Assembly: GCF_001955655.1 (NCBI RefSeq)
Contig: NZ_MSPW01000016.1
Coordinates: forward strand, 1 to 55,126
From: Viridibacillus arenosi
GTDB lineage: Bacteria > Bacillota > Bacilli > Bacillales_A > Planococcaceae
DNA length: 55,126 nucleotides
Direction: 5' to 3'
Part shown: positions 26,184 through 35,204 of the stretch, piece after piece
How the letters are laid out: every line of letters begins with the position of its first letter
Numbering within the stretch: the stretch's first letter is position 1
Translations under genes and position numbers: made by a program
Notes under the pieces: model-generated
What the model was told of the DNA's origin: nothing
The model's database searches: none
Seen by the model: only the letters and a program-made list of their open reading frames with translations

Positions 26184-27294
26184 AATGGTAAGAAGCTTCC
26201 GCTCAAAAATGATTGCATTATTTGCTTTAAGCATGATATTAGCTGGTGGCATTACGTATATAATCTACAAAGGGCTTCAGCTCTATTATAAAACTATGGT
26301 TCGTTATGAGGATCCTTTGTCTCAATTTCGGTCAACGATTAGAAATATTGGAGATGTTAATTTCTTTTTAATTATATTTATCCCTCTATCTATTTTGTTT
26401 TTCTTTTTTCTTACTAGACCATATTCAAAGTACTTTAATGAAATTTCTAATGGAATTCATTATCTTGCTAACGGTGATTTTACAAATCGAGTTCATGTTG
26501 ATTCAAATGATGAATTTAGTGATATTGCGCACGAAATCAATTTAGCAAGTGAAAAGTTAAAAGAAGCTGTTGAAAGAGGTGATTTTGCGGAAAATAGTAA
26601 GGATCAGTTAGTTTTAAATTTGGCTCATGATTTAAGAACTCCATTAACATCTGTTTTAGGCTATTTAGATTTAATTCTTAAAGAGGAGAATTTAACAAAA
26701 GAGCAAATTAAACATTTTTCGACGATAGCATTTACGAAGTCTCAACGATTAGAAGGACTAATTGATGAGCTATTTGAAATAACAAGAATGAAATATGGCA
26801 TGCTAAAGGTTGAGAAAAGGTTGATTGATATAAGTGAATTACTTATACAGTTAGATGAAGAATTATATCCTTTATTAGAAAAGAATGATTTAGTAGCTAG
26901 AATGAATATTGCTCCTCATTTAAATATTTATGGAGACGGTAAATTGTTGGCAAGAGTATTTGAAAATCTATTAACCAATGCAATTCGTTACGGCTATGAT
27001 GGACAGTTTGTTGAATTAAATGGACATATTGATAATGGAGAAGTTGTCGTACAAATTATTAATTATGGAGATAGTATTCCAGAGGAAGAGTTGCCGTATC
27101 TTTTCGATATGTTTTATACGGGTGATAAAGCACGAACCCAGAATCAAGAAAGTACAGGGCTTGGCTTATTCATTGCGAAAAATATTGTAGAGCAACATAA
27201 CGGAACGATTTCTGCTGAAAGTAATTTAATCCGAACAATATTTGAAGTAAGATTACCAGCAGACGATGGTGCGGAATCTTATTTAAAAATTTAA
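26176..27294 (+). CDS. VanS-like sensor histidine kinase
   Basis: This 372-aa membrane kinase has two N-terminal transmembrane helices with a short external loop of about 60 residues. A HAMP segment (GIHYLANGDFTNRVHV, DEFSDIAHEINLASEKL) and the H-box LNLAHDLRTPLTSVLGYLDL with the phospho-His follow. The catalytic domain shows the N-box V-F-E-N-L-L-T-N-A-I-R-Y-G and the G-box STGLGLFIAKNI. I prefer the ATG at 26176, which overlaps the response-regulator stop by eight bases; a TTG at 26161 lies on the purine tract. It pairs with the upstream VanR-like regulator. The short extracellular loop fits VanS-type sensors, whose ligand may be a glycopeptide or a wall precursor. Confidence 0.85.
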   Translation: MAKMVRSFRSKMIALFALSMILAGGITYIIYKGLQLYYKTMVRYEDPLSQFRSTIRNIGDVNFFLIIFIPLSILFFFFLTRPYSKYFNEISNGIHYLANGDFTNRVHVDSNDEFSDIAHEINLASEKLKEAVERGDFAENSKDQLVLNLAHDLRTPLTSVLGYLDLILKEENLTKEQIKHFSTIAFTKSQRLEGLIDELFEITRMKYGMLKVEKRLIDISELLIQLDEELYPLLEKNDLVARMNIAPHLNIYGDGKLLARVFENLLTNAIRYGYDGQFVELNGHIDNGEVVVQIINYGDSIPEEELPYLFDMFYTGDKARTQNQESTGLGLFIAKNIVEQHNGTISAESNLIRTIFEVRLPADDGAESYLKI

Positions 27295-27377
27295 TAAAAA
27301 TTTTAAGTTTACCCCACTTTTTATTTAAATAGTTTTTTCTATCCTATACTTAAGTAAGGTTAAGGAGGAAACTAGTA

Positions 27378-28235
27378 ATGAAAAAGTGGGTATTTTTTTC
27401 ACTTATATTGTGCACAGTATTTGTTAGTATTTATATGGCATCATTTTATCAAAATGGCGTAGAGGTTAAGGTTGCGGAAAAGGATGAAAAGGTAACTTTA
27501 ACGAATACCGAAAAGAAAGAAATTACAAAAGAGCAAATTTATAAAGGTGATCTATTACTAGTTAATAAAGATTACCCAGTTCAGAAAGATAGCATAAAAT
27601 CCGATATTATAAATTTATTTCAAAATAAAGAGTTAGTAAGTGGCTATGTAATACTTGATAGAAATCTTCGCCTATCAAAGGATATTGTAAATAAATTTTT
27701 GAAGGTAGTAGAAGCGGCGGAAAAAGAAGGTGTTAGTCATTTTTTAATTAGTAGTAGCTATCGAGATTTTGATGAGCAAAGTGAGCTATATCAAAAAATG
27801 GGCTCTAATTATGCATTGCCAGCAGGATATAGCGAACATAATTTAGGTTTATCACTCGATGTAGGGTCTACTCAAATGAAAATGGAGAAAGCTCCAGAAG
27901 GAAAATGGATTGAAGAAGAGGTATGGAAGTACGGCTTTGTTCTACGCTATCCGAAAAATAAAACAAACATTACAGGGATTCAATATGAACCTTGGCATAT
28001 ACGCTATGTCGGTTTACCTCATAGTGCCATTATGCATAAAAAGAAACTAACTTTAGAAGAATACTTAGATTTCTTGAAAGAGAATAGGGATATTTCCATT
28101 AATGCTGAGGGGAAAAATTATACGGTTTCTTATTATGAAATTTCAAAGAGTAGGACAATTAATGTCCCTGTGGATCAACATTATGAAATATCAGGAAATA
28201 ATGTGGACGGAATAATAGTGACGGTTCATGAATAG
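27378..28235 (+). CDS. vanY: VanY-type D-alanyl-D-alanine carboxypeptidase
   Basis: This 285-aa zinc metallo-carboxypeptidase of family M15B removes the terminal D-Ala from peptidoglycan stem peptides. An N-terminal membrane anchor/signal (residues 5-24) places it outside the cell. Active-site motifs are complete: S-S-Y-R-D with Arg129, S-E-H-N-L-G-L-S-L-D (His154 and Asp161, zinc ligands) and E-P-W-H-I-R-Y-V (Glu204 base, His207 ligand). The body closely follows enterococcal VanY (SNYALPAGYSEHNLG, YGFVLRYP, RYVGLPHSAIM, LEEYLDFLKE). A C-terminal extension of about 50 residues follows. TAAGGAGG precedes the ATG. It lies 83 bp after a VanS-like kinase; no vanH, vanA/B ligase or vanX is nearby. 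Confidence 0.9.
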   Translation: MKKWVFFSLILCTVFVSIYMASFYQNGVEVKVAEKDEKVTLTNTEKKEITKEQIYKGDLLLVNKDYPVQKDSIKSDIINLFQNKELVSGYVILDRNLRLSKDIVNKFLKVVEAAEKEGVSHFLISSSYRDFDEQSELYQKMGSNYALPAGYSEHNLGLSLDVGSTQMKMEKAPEGKWIEEEVWKYGFVLRYPKNKTNITGIQYEPWHIRYVGLPHSAIMHKKKLTLEEYLDFLKENRDISINAEGKNYTVSYYEISKSRTINVPVDQHYEISGNNVDGIIVTVHE

Positions 28236-28259
28236 TAGTCTACTTAATAAATGACTATC

Positions 28260-28297
28260 ACATTGTTTGAACTGTCATTATGGCTGTTCAAACAATG
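28260..28297. terminator. Hairpin between vanY and second tetR
   Basis: The 12-bp perfect stem CATTGTTTGAAC/GTTCAAACAATG lies between converging genes. It lacks a clear T run, so terminator strength is uncertain. Confidence 0.6.
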
Positions 28298-28341
28298 TTA
28301 CTGAAGTAAGGCAGGATAGGAGAAGCTCCAATTAGAAACAT

Positions 28342-28914
28342 CTATTTTGAACTAGTGAAAAATTCTTTATTAATCATTTCGTGAAAATATTGATCCATTT
28401 GTTTTGCTGGAACCTTGCGACCATTTTGAACCCACCATGCACTAAGCGAAGAGAGCGCTCCTGAGTAAAATTCCACAATGATTTCAATTGGTACCGAGAA
28501 GTTCTCCCCGCGGTTATTTAACTCTAAAAAATCGTGCTTTAGTGTCTCTTTATTACGATAATTCATATAGTTATTGAAAATATCATCATTTTTATTTGAT
28601 TGCATAATGTTGTCTAACAACTCTAAGTTTGGAACCATTTCAAAGGATTGGAATGGTTTTAATACACGTTCTTCTAAGCTAACCTTCACATATTTTTCGT
28701 TAAATTGTTCAATTCCAAAATATAATAAGTCGTATTTATCCTCAAAATGCTTATAAAAAGTAGTACGGTGAACCATTGCCTTTTCGCAAATTTGATTGAC
28801 AGTAACTGAGCTAAACTCCTGTCCAGGTTGCGATAGCAATTCTTCAAGTGCCTCCCACAATAATTTATATGTTCTTCTAACCCTAAGATCGACCTTTTTA
28901 TCATTAAAATTCAT
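28342..28914 (-). CDS. TetR/AcrR family regulator (second efflux module)
   Basis: This 190-aa regulator has its helix-turn-helix at about residues 12-60 (VRRTYKLLWEALEELL, SSVTVNQICEKAMVHRTTFYKHFEDKYDLL, with recognition helix RTTFYKHF). The C-terminal domain ends with VEFYSGALSSLSAWWVQNG, typical of the TetR_C_7/DhaS-like group. It is divergent from a DHA2 transporter at 29061, which it probably represses. The architecture repeats the tetR/DHA2 pair at 4583-6728. The intervening 146 bp is A/T rich, with no dyad I would call an operator. Confidence 0.88.
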   Translation of the reverse strand: MNFNDKKVDLRVRRTYKLLWEALEELLSQPGQEFSSVTVNQICEKAMVHRTTFYKHFEDKYDLLYFGIEQFNEKYVKVSLEERVLKPFQSFEMVPNLELLDNIMQSNKNDDIFNNYMNYRNKETLKHDFLELNNRGENFSVPIEIIVEFYSGALSSLSAWWVQNGRKVPAKQMDQYFHEMINKEFFTSSK

Positions 28915-29060
28915 CTACATTCTCCTTGATTTGTAGTTTATATAGATACTCAATTAAATTTGATTCTTTCAACATTAAAATTAAATGTGTATATTATTTA
29001 GTAGACATTAGTAGCTTTATCCTACAAGTGTAGCAAATATTTAGGAATGAGGAAATAAAT

Positions 29061-30500
29061 TTGAACACGACCAATCAAGTATCACCTAGTGATCCATTCG
29101 ATTTATCGAATATAAAAAAAGGACCGATTATCATTGCTATGATTATTGGTGCTTTTGTTTCTATTTTAAATGAAACACTATTAAGTAATGCATTGCCAGA
29201 ATTGATGCGTGAATTTAGTGTAACACCTACTACTATCCAGTGGTTAACTACCGTCTATATGTTAGTTGTTGGCGTGTTAGTGCCTGTTACCGCTTTATTA
29301 CAACAGTGGTTTACAACTAGGCAATTGTTTTTATCTGCGATGATCTTATTTTTAATAGGAACAATTATTGCGGCATTTGCACCAGCATTTAGCTTTTTGC
29401 TTGTGGGGCGTATTATACAAGCATTCGGTACGGGTTTAATCATACCGATTATGATGAATACCATTTTAATCATCTTCCCACCGGAAGAACGTGGTGGAGC
29501 AATGGGTTTAATTGGCCTAGTTATTATGTTTGCACCAGCTATTGGGCCGACTCTTTCAGGAGTAATTATTGATACTCTTAATTGGCGCTGGTTATTTTAC
29601 ATCGTAATACCACTTGCTCTAATATCAATTATTGTTGGGGCAAAGTATTTAAAGAATGTTTCGGAAATAACTAGACCAGCAGTAGATGTCTTATCAATTA
29701 TTTTATCAACAATCGGGTTTGGCGGATTTGTCTATAGCTTTAGTAAGTCAGGAGAGCTTGGATGGGGAAATGCAGAAGTATATTGTACTTTAATAATCGG
29801 AGTTGCTTCATTAATCTGGTTCATTATAAGACAATTAAAAATTAAGGATCCAATACTCAATTTACGTACATTTAAGTATCCAATGTTTTCAATAACAGTT
29901 GTACTAATTGTCATTGTCATGATGGCGATGTTCTCAACTATGACATTACTACCAATGTTTTTACAGGGTGTACTTTTAGTATCAGCTTTTAAATCTGGTT
30001 TAATTATGTTGCCAGGAAGTGTGTTAAATGGTTTCATGGCTCCGATTACCGGGAAGCTTTTTGACAAATATGGTCCTCGTACTATTATCATTCCTGGGAT
30101 TGTGTTAGTAGCTGTTGCAATGTGGATGTTTATAGGGATTGATGTTGCAACGACAACAGGATATATTATTACGATCCATTGTATGCTATTAGTGGGTATC
30201 TCGCTTGTCATGATGCCTACACAAACACATGGCCTAAATCAATTACCTAAAGAATTGTATGCACATGGTACAGCAATCTTTAGTACGTTACAGCAAGTAG
30301 CAGGAGCCATTGGAACGGCACTATTCATTAGTAAAATGTCATCTGGACAAAAAGATTATTTAACACAGTCTGAAAATCCAAATGACCCAACGGAAATAGT
30401 AGCTGCTTTAACAGCAGGTTTTGATTCTGCATTTACGTTAGGATTTATCATCGTTTTACTTGCTATAGTTGTTTCGCTATTCATAAAACGTACGAAATAG
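29061..30500 (+). CDS. DHA2 family multidrug MFS transporter (paralogue)
   Basis: This 479-aa proton-driven exporter of the EmrB/QacA-LmrB group has about 14 membrane segments. Landmarks include LNETLLSNALPELM, TTIQWLTTVYMLVVGVLVP, FTTRQLFLSAMIL, GRIIQAFGTGLIIP and MFAPAIGPTLSG. It matches the pump at 4583-6007 over these same positions, including ITGKLFDKYG versus VTGKLYDRFG and HGTAIFSTLQQVAGAIGTA versus HGSAVNNTVRQLAGAIGTA. The start is TTG with GAGGAAA five to six bases upstream. It is divergent from its own TetR gene. Substrates are unknown; family members move lincosamides, dyes or surfactants. Confidence 0.9.
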   Translation: MNTTNQVSPSDPFDLSNIKKGPIIIAMIIGAFVSILNETLLSNALPELMREFSVTPTTIQWLTTVYMLVVGVLVPVTALLQQWFTTRQLFLSAMILFLIGTIIAAFAPAFSFLLVGRIIQAFGTGLIIPIMMNTILIIFPPEERGGAMGLIGLVIMFAPAIGPTLSGVIIDTLNWRWLFYIVIPLALISIIVGAKYLKNVSEITRPAVDVLSIILSTIGFGGFVYSFSKSGELGWGNAEVYCTLIIGVASLIWFIIRQLKIKDPILNLRTFKYPMFSITVVLIVIVMMAMFSTMTLLPMFLQGVLLVSAFKSGLIMLPGSVLNGFMAPITGKLFDKYGPRTIIIPGIVLVAVAMWMFIGIDVATTTGYIITIHCMLLVGISLVMMPTQTHGLNQLPKELYAHGTAIFSTLQQVAGAIGTALFISKMSSGQKDYLTQSENPNDPTEIVAALTAGFDSAFTLGFIIVLLAIVVSLFIKRTK

Positions 30501-30628
30501 GAGATAGCATGGTTGTTCTAAAAGGATAAAATCGATTGATTTAACAAAATAGACAATTCATAATACTTGAATTTGCAAAGGGGTATCCAATAGTCGAGAA
30601 ATTGACTTTTTGGATTGCCTCTTTTTAT

Positions 30629-31084
30629 TTACACATCTTCATTTTCTTTAGTTAATAATGTTTCTACAACATCAAAAAAGTCACTATCAGTAGCTTTATA
30701 ATGTCTTCTACCCCAACTTTCAGTATCGCTAAAGATAACCATCTCTTTTTCATCAACAAACAAAAATATAGTAATTCGGTCCAAATCTGTTGTGATAGAC
30801 ATTATATAATTACAATTAAACATATCGTAATCATCTTTTGTAAGACGTAGCTTTACCTTCTTTAGTAATTTTAAAATCGAGGAATTATCATTTTTAAAAG
30901 TATAGTTTTTTCCAAATTTTAATTTATTCATTTTTGTTACATCTATAGAGCTAACCTTACTGTCTTCTAAGTGCGTTAGAACATCCGTTATTGGTTTTTC
31001 TTTATACTTATTGTATTGAAAAATGCCATATGATCCAGCCACTAATACAATACCGATAATGATGGTGATGAGTGCTTTTTTCAT
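30629..31084 (-). CDS. Membrane-anchored hypothetical protein
   Basis: This 151-aa protein has one N-terminal hydrophobic helix (ITIIIGIVLVAGSYGIF) after a lysine, so it is anchored with the rest outside. The mature part alternates short beta-type stretches (SSIDVTKMNKLKF, DLDRITIFLFVDEKEMVIF) and ends with ATDSDFFDVVETLL. I do not recognise a family. It is a single gene with an imperfect hairpin downstream (about 30586-30626) and no functional context. GGGGATGG-type purines lie before the ATG. Confidence 0.6.
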   Translation of the reverse strand: MKKALITIIIGIVLVAGSYGIFQYNKYKEKPITDVLTHLEDSKVSSIDVTKMNKLKFGKNYTFKNDNSSILKLLKKVKLRLTKDDYDMFNCNYIMSITTDLDRITIFLFVDEKEMVIFSDTESWGRRHYKATDSDFFDVVETLLTKENEDV

Positions 31085-31427
31085 AAAATATAACCATCCC
31101 CATTTCTAAAATGTCTTTATATAAGACTAATGGGAATTAAATACAATTGCAAGGTTGTTATTTGAATAATTAAAATATTATATCAAACACTTTATCTTTA
31201 ATGAAGCCTTGAAATAAAGTCGCAACGTTTACCCCTCTGGTTATGTTTATCCAAGAGGGTTTTTTATGTCCAAAAGTAGAAGAATATCTGAAGCAGAAAA
31301 TTGGATAGAAAAATTAAAAGTGACATCAATTCGGGATGATTTAGAACAATGTATCTTATTAGCTTAAGTTTACACCATTTCTATTGTATCGCCATATCCT
31401 ATAGGCATATAAGAAAGAGGTGGAATT
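31085..31427. other. Intergenic region with terminator and 33-codon frame
   Basis: The 343-bp gap between the anchored protein and the GlcG-like gene has a terminator at 31231-31265. A frame of 33 codons (31266-31367, beginning MSKSRRISEAENWIEKL) starts directly at the end of the T run with no ribosome binding site. It may be the tail of a lost gene. Nothing else is supported. Confidence 0.4.
31231..31265 (+). terminator. Terminator-like hairpin
   Basis: ACCCCTCTGG pairs with CCAAGAGGGT with one bulge, followed by a T run. No gene lies directly before it on the plus strand, which hints at a lost upstream gene. Confidence 0.65.
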
Positions 31428-31847
31428 TTGGCTAAACTTACTCTTGAAACAGCAAAACGATTATTGAGTGTTGCCGAACAGAAATCCTATCAAATGGGGC
31501 TCTCTAGCAATATTGCCATTGTAGATGATGGCGCTCATTTGATTGCTTTTCTTCGAATGGATAATGCGAGAATCGCAGGTATTGAAATCTCTAAAGACAA
31601 GGCTTGGACTAGTGTAAGTATGCAGATGCCGACTGCAAATTTATCGCAAGCAGCTCTTCCAGGTAGTCCTTCATTTGGTATAAATACCACAAATAACGGT
31701 CATATCGTCATTCTTGGAGGAGGTATTCCTTTAGTTAGTGAAGGGAAAATTGTTGGCGGTATAGGAATTAGTGGAGGCAGTAGTGCACAAGATATCGAAA
31801 TTGCCAATGCAGTAGTTCAAGCTTTCGAATGGTTAAATAAGAATTAA
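31428..31847 (+). CDS. GlcG/HbpS family (DUF336) protein
   Basis: This 139-aa single-domain cytosolic protein is of the GlcG/HbpS/PduO-C family. Markers are LTLETAKRLLSVAEQKS at the N-terminus, SSNIAIVDDGAHLIAFLRMDNA, SKDKAWTSVSM, the glycine-rich loop ILGGGIPLVSEGKIVGGIGISGG and the closing DIEIANAVVQAF. Relatives bind heme (HbpS) or corrinoid/adenosyl compounds (PduO C-domain), and many are uncharacterised. The start is TTG with GAGGTGG upstream. A short decayed stretch follows, then pepD. Confidence 0.85.
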   Translation: MAKLTLETAKRLLSVAEQKSYQMGLSSNIAIVDDGAHLIAFLRMDNARIAGIEISKDKAWTSVSMQMPTANLSQAALPGSPSFGINTTNNGHIVILGGGIPLVSEGKIVGGIGISGGSSAQDIEIANAVVQAFEWLNKN

Positions 31848-32273
31848 AAAGGGAGAAGCCATGAAGCAAAACATGGTGATGTTAGTTAAAAATAAGCAGT
31901 AATCATTGAAGATTTGGGAAGAGATTCTCAATTCAATACTATTACTCTAGAATATCGGAATAAAATTAGTTGTACTTACACAATTACTAATAGGTCGTCC
32001 AGGAAAACTAAAAGAAATTGCCAGCATGGTTGTTTTTTAACATTAAACGAAGCATCATCCAAAGCAGTTCAAGTATTTACAATAGATGCTGGCCAAATTT
32101 CTTATAGAAGTAAAAATTGTTTTATTTAATAAGAAGTATAAAAATGAACAATCTAAATTCTAAAGTTACATATTTATATTCTGACAATGAATACTGGGGA
32201 CAACATCTTGTCTCAAGGTTGAGCTATAATAATACTAAACATTTCAAATATTGTTAAAGAGAAGGTGAATCGT
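31848..32273. other. Intergenic region with probable gene remnants
   Basis: After glcG-like, GGGAG leads into ATG at 31861 but the frame stops after 13 codons. Further on, protein-like patches appear in different frames (for example KIWEEILNSILLL, then a stop, then LIGRPGKLKEIASM near 32010), as if one gene had been broken by indels. The 71-codon frame from TTG 31914 has no ribosome binding site and unusual composition. I call none of these a gene. Confidence 0.35.
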
Positions 32274-33740
32274 ATGTATAGTAATCTAGAAAAACTAACA
32301 AGTCATAGAGTATTTCATTTTTTTGCAGAGATATCCAAAATTCCAAGAGGTTCAGGGAATGAGAAAGCGATTAGCGATTATCTAGTTCGCTTTGCAGAAG
32401 AGCGCGACCTCGAAGTAATACAAGACTCGGCATTAAATGTCATCATTAAAAAAGATGCTACTACTGGATATGAAAATGTTCCGACAGTCATTATTCAAGG
32501 GCATATGGATATGGTTTGTGAGAAAAACCAAGATACGATGCATGATTTTGAAAAGGATCCTCTACAATTAAGAATAGTAGGGGACATGCTGTATGCAACG
32601 GATACTACTTTAGGAGCAGACAACGGAATCGCAGTTGCATATGCGTTAGCATTATTAGATGCTAATGATATCCCTCACCCTTCTCTAGAAGTGGTCATTA
32701 CGACTGAAGAAGAGACAACGATGAATGGTGCGATTGCTGTAGATGCTGCCCATTTCAAAGGTGAAATTTTGATTAATATCGATTCAGAAGAAGATGGTAA
32801 ATTACTTGTCAGCAGTGCCGGGGGCGTACATGTTACGCAAGTACTGCCGATTAAATGGGAGAATGCTAAGGATCATGAAGTAGCTTACTGCATTCGTATT
32901 AAAGGATTAAAAGGTGGACACTCTGGTATCTCTATCAATAAGGAGAGAGGTAATTCTAATAAATTATTAGGAAGAGTATTACATGAACTATCATCGGAAT
33001 TTCAATATTCTATACAACAGATTAATGGTGGTTTAAAGCCTAATGCCATTCCAAGAGAAGCAGAAGCAATTGTCTTCATTCAAAAGGAAGATGACGAGCA
33101 GATAAAAGAAAAAATTGAGAAATACAATGATATATTGAAAAACGAATTACAGTTTTCAGATCCAAATGTATCGATTGTCTTAGAAAAAAGAGAAATAAGC
33201 TCTACAAATGTATTCTCTAACGAAACGAAGCATAAAGCTATTACTTCATTGCTATTAATACCACATGGTGTTCAAGGAATGAGTATGGCAATAGAGGGGT
33301 TAGTGGAAAGTTCTACTAATTTAGGAGTTGTAACGACAACTGATTCATCTATTACATTCGAAAGTGAAATAAGAAGTTCTATCAAAAGTGCTAAATCCTA
33401 TATGGTCACTCAAGTAAGATCGATTGCAGAAATGCTTGAATGTGAAGTACTCATTGATTCTGATTATCCTGAATGGCCTTATAATCCTGATTCAAAAGCG
33501 AAGAAACTATTTGAAGCGACGTATAAAGAAAAATACGGTAAAGAGATGGAAGTAATTGCTGTACATGCTGGGATTGAGTGTGGTGTATTTATTGAGAAGA
33601 TTCCAGGTTTAGATGCTATTTCCATTGGACCAGATATATTTCTAGTGCATACCCCAGATGAGCATATAAGTATATCTTCAACCATCAATAACTGGGAATA
33701 TTTCATTTATACGTTAAAGAGAATGAAAGATCTTCTGTAA
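32274..33740 (+). CDS. pepD: Aminoacyl-histidine dipeptidase, M20 family (PepD-like)
   Basis: This 488-aa zinc exopeptidase hydrolyses Xaa-His and other dipeptides in the cytosol. Metal and catalytic motifs are complete: I-Q-G-H-M-D-M-V-C-E-K (His77, Asp79), TTLGADNGIAVAYA (Asp116 bridging), V-I-T-T-E-E-E-T-T-M (Glu145-147 base and ligand) and NIDSEEDG (Asp170). GGHSGISI is in the lid domain, and a late His is in FLVHTPDEHI. Length matches E. coli PepD. I chose the ATG at 32274 with GAAGGTGA five bases upstream over the GTG at 32265, which lies inside that site. It is a stand-alone gene. Confidence 0.92.
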   Translation: MYSNLEKLTSHRVFHFFAEISKIPRGSGNEKAISDYLVRFAEERDLEVIQDSALNVIIKKDATTGYENVPTVIIQGHMDMVCEKNQDTMHDFEKDPLQLRIVGDMLYATDTTLGADNGIAVAYALALLDANDIPHPSLEVVITTEEETTMNGAIAVDAAHFKGEILINIDSEEDGKLLVSSAGGVHVTQVLPIKWENAKDHEVAYCIRIKGLKGGHSGISINKERGNSNKLLGRVLHELSSEFQYSIQQINGGLKPNAIPREAEAIVFIQKEDDEQIKEKIEKYNDILKNELQFSDPNVSIVLEKREISSTNVFSNETKHKAITSLLLIPHGVQGMSMAIEGLVESSTNLGVVTTTDSSITFESEIRSSIKSAKSYMVTQVRSIAEMLECEVLIDSDYPEWPYNPDSKAKKLFEATYKEKYGKEMEVIAVHAGIECGVFIEKIPGLDAISIGPDIFLVHTPDEHISISSTINNWEYFIYTLKRMKDLL

Positions 33741-33827
33741 ATTAATTAAAGTAGCAGGCGTAAAAGTTTCCAAATTAATGCTTGCATTGATTCGTATTGT
33801 TTTTTCATCATAGACAGGAGTGGAGAT

Positions 33828-34271
33828 ATGGATTGGCAAACGTTGAATACAGATGAAGACATTAGGACCTTCATGAATAAATTTGGCTATTTTCATGATA
33901 GTTGTTTGAAAGAAGCTCATGTTCAAACTAAAAGTTTTGTTGGGGAAAATTACGGAATGGCAATTGACCCTACTACATCTGCAAGTCTTTTATTTCAAAG
34001 ACAAGCTGGACCAATTTCTGCTATTGAAATAGTGTTTGAAGAGATTAAACACTTTTGCATAAGCCCTCTTCCAGCGGATTATACTGCAGAAATTCTTGAC
34101 GCTACGTTTATAAAACAAAATGGTATTTTCTATTGGGCTAATTGTGAAGGTTTTAATCCTACGAATGTTAGTTTAGAGGAAGGTATAACTTGGATTTCTG
34201 CAAAATATGTAAAGTGGAGAGATAGAAGTAATTTGATGGGTGGACAACTGATTTATGGAGAAAAGAATTAA
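33828..34271 (+). CDS. Conserved hypothetical protein with FHDSCLKE motif
   Basis: This 147-aa soluble protein has no signal or membrane segment. The N-terminal FGYFHDSCLKEAHV pattern, followed by beta-rich ISAIEIVFEEIKHFCI and a late TWISAKYVKWRDR, recalls a family of small Firmicutes proteins sometimes found near toxin/immunity genes, but I cannot name it and no toxin gene lies nearby. AGGAGTGGAG precedes the ATG. The neighbours (pepD and a DinB-like gene) suggest no function. Confidence 0.6.
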   Translation: MDWQTLNTDEDIRTFMNKFGYFHDSCLKEAHVQTKSFVGENYGMAIDPTTSASLLFQRQAGPISAIEIVFEEIKHFCISPLPADYTAEILDATFIKQNGIFYWANCEGFNPTNVSLEEGITWISAKYVKWRDRSNLMGGQLIYGEKN

Positions 34272-34385
34272 CAAAAGATCTAATCAAGATTTATTTTTGT
34301 CATCTATTAGCTGATACTTTTCGTATTGTAAAATAGCTTTTTAAAAATTCTTCGATTCTATGAAGATGTATTGGAGGGATATAAG

Positions 34386-34880
34386 ATGGAACAGTATTTA
34401 GAATTTAACAAAAGCATAAGAGATGATTTATTGAATAGTGTAAGAAATCTATCGGACGAGCAATTAAATAAGGAAGTTGAAGAAGGTCGTTGGACGATTA
34501 TGCAAGTACTTCATCATCTGCATATAATTGAATCTGGAGTAGCAAAAGCAATTCAATATACTTTGAAAAAGGGTGAAAAGCAGACTGTTAATACCAAGCC
34601 AATTGAGTTAACAGTAAACCGTTCTACAAAGATAAAAGCACCTTCATTTGCAAATCCAGATGCAAGATTTATCACACTTGAAGAGATGAAAGAAAAACTG
34701 AAAGAATCACGTCATGTTCTTATTCAGGTTGTCTCAAATAGCAACAAGCATCAACTGAAAGAGAAAGCCTATCCACAGCCAATATTCGGATTAATGAGTC
34801 TAGATCAGTGGGTTCCATTTATCGGATACCACGAAAAAAGACATATTGAACAAATAGAGGAATTAAAAGAAAAACTATAA
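34386..34880 (+). CDS. DinB/YfiT-like four-helix metalloprotein
   Basis: This 164-aa protein of the DinB superfamily is a four-helix bundle with a three-His metal site. Candidate ligands are in W-T-I-M-Q-V-L-H-H-L-H and Y-H-E-K-R-H near the C-terminus, the usual HxxxH of the last helix. Some relatives (BshB2/YfiT, mycothiol- or bacillithiol-dependent S-transferases) act on thiol conjugates, and most are unassigned. I chose the ATG at 34386 because GGAGG stands about nine bases upstream; the TTG at 34371 lies against it. A terminator follows (34924-34955). Confidence 0.82.
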   Translation: MEQYLEFNKSIRDDLLNSVRNLSDEQLNKEVEEGRWTIMQVLHHLHIIESGVAKAIQYTLKKGEKQTVNTKPIELTVNRSTKIKAPSFANPDARFITLEEMKEKLKESRHVLIQVVSNSNKHQLKEKAYPQPIFGLMSLDQWVPFIGYHEKRHIEQIEELKEKL

Positions 34881-34923
34881 ATCAAGTTAATTTTGAACTT
34901 ACTACAACAATAAGAAAATCAAG

Positions 34924-34955
34924 GGCCTATTCACATAAGTGGATAGGTCTGTTTT
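34924..34955 (+). terminator. Terminator after DinB-like gene
   Basis: GGCCTATTCAC pairs with GTGGATAGGTC (with G-T wobbles) and is followed by TGTTTT. Confidence 0.75.
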
Positions 34956-35005
34956 GTAGAATATAAGTAAATGGAGTATTTAACATTCAAATAAGGAGGG
35001 ATGAA

Positions 35006-35158
35006 GTGAACAAAAAAAGAATCCTATTATTAAGTATATTTGCTTTGATATTATTTTCAGCTTTATATTTAACAAGTAAACTGACCACTGAAACAGTTAC
35101 GAGGGAAGTTAAAATAGGCGTTGAAAATAGTGATAATAGTGTTGAAATTGTAAATTAA
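35006..35158 (+). CDS. Small exported or anchored peptide
   Basis: This 50-codon gene starts at GTG with AAGGAGG six bases upstream, a good initiation site. The product has three lysines and an arginine, then a hydrophobic helix (ILLLSIFALILFSALYL), then a short polar tail ending DNSVEIVN. It could be a small membrane-anchored peptide or the surviving 5' part of a longer gene, since a clearly frameshifted lipoprotein pseudogene follows at once. Confidence 0.4.
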   Translation: MNKKRILLLSIFALILFSALYLTSKLTTETVTREVKIGVENSDNSVEIVN

Positions 35159-35204
35159 ACGGTTTTGGTAGCGGGAATTGTCACTAATGTTCTAGTTAAG
35201 TGAA

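Noticed and set aside
25485..28235. Functional vancomycin resistance cluster
   Set aside because: Only regulatory and carboxypeptidase genes are present. The ligase at 40748 has the D-Ala-D-Ala type omega-loop and is not a VanA/B-type ligase.
29732..30211. 159-codon minus-strand frame inside the second DHA2 pump
   Set aside because: It is antisense to a well-supported membrane protein gene and reflects its codon bias.
31914..32129. 71-codon plus-strand frame between glcG-like and pepD
   Set aside because: It has a TTG start without a ribosome binding site and unusual composition, and protein-like patches lie in other frames.
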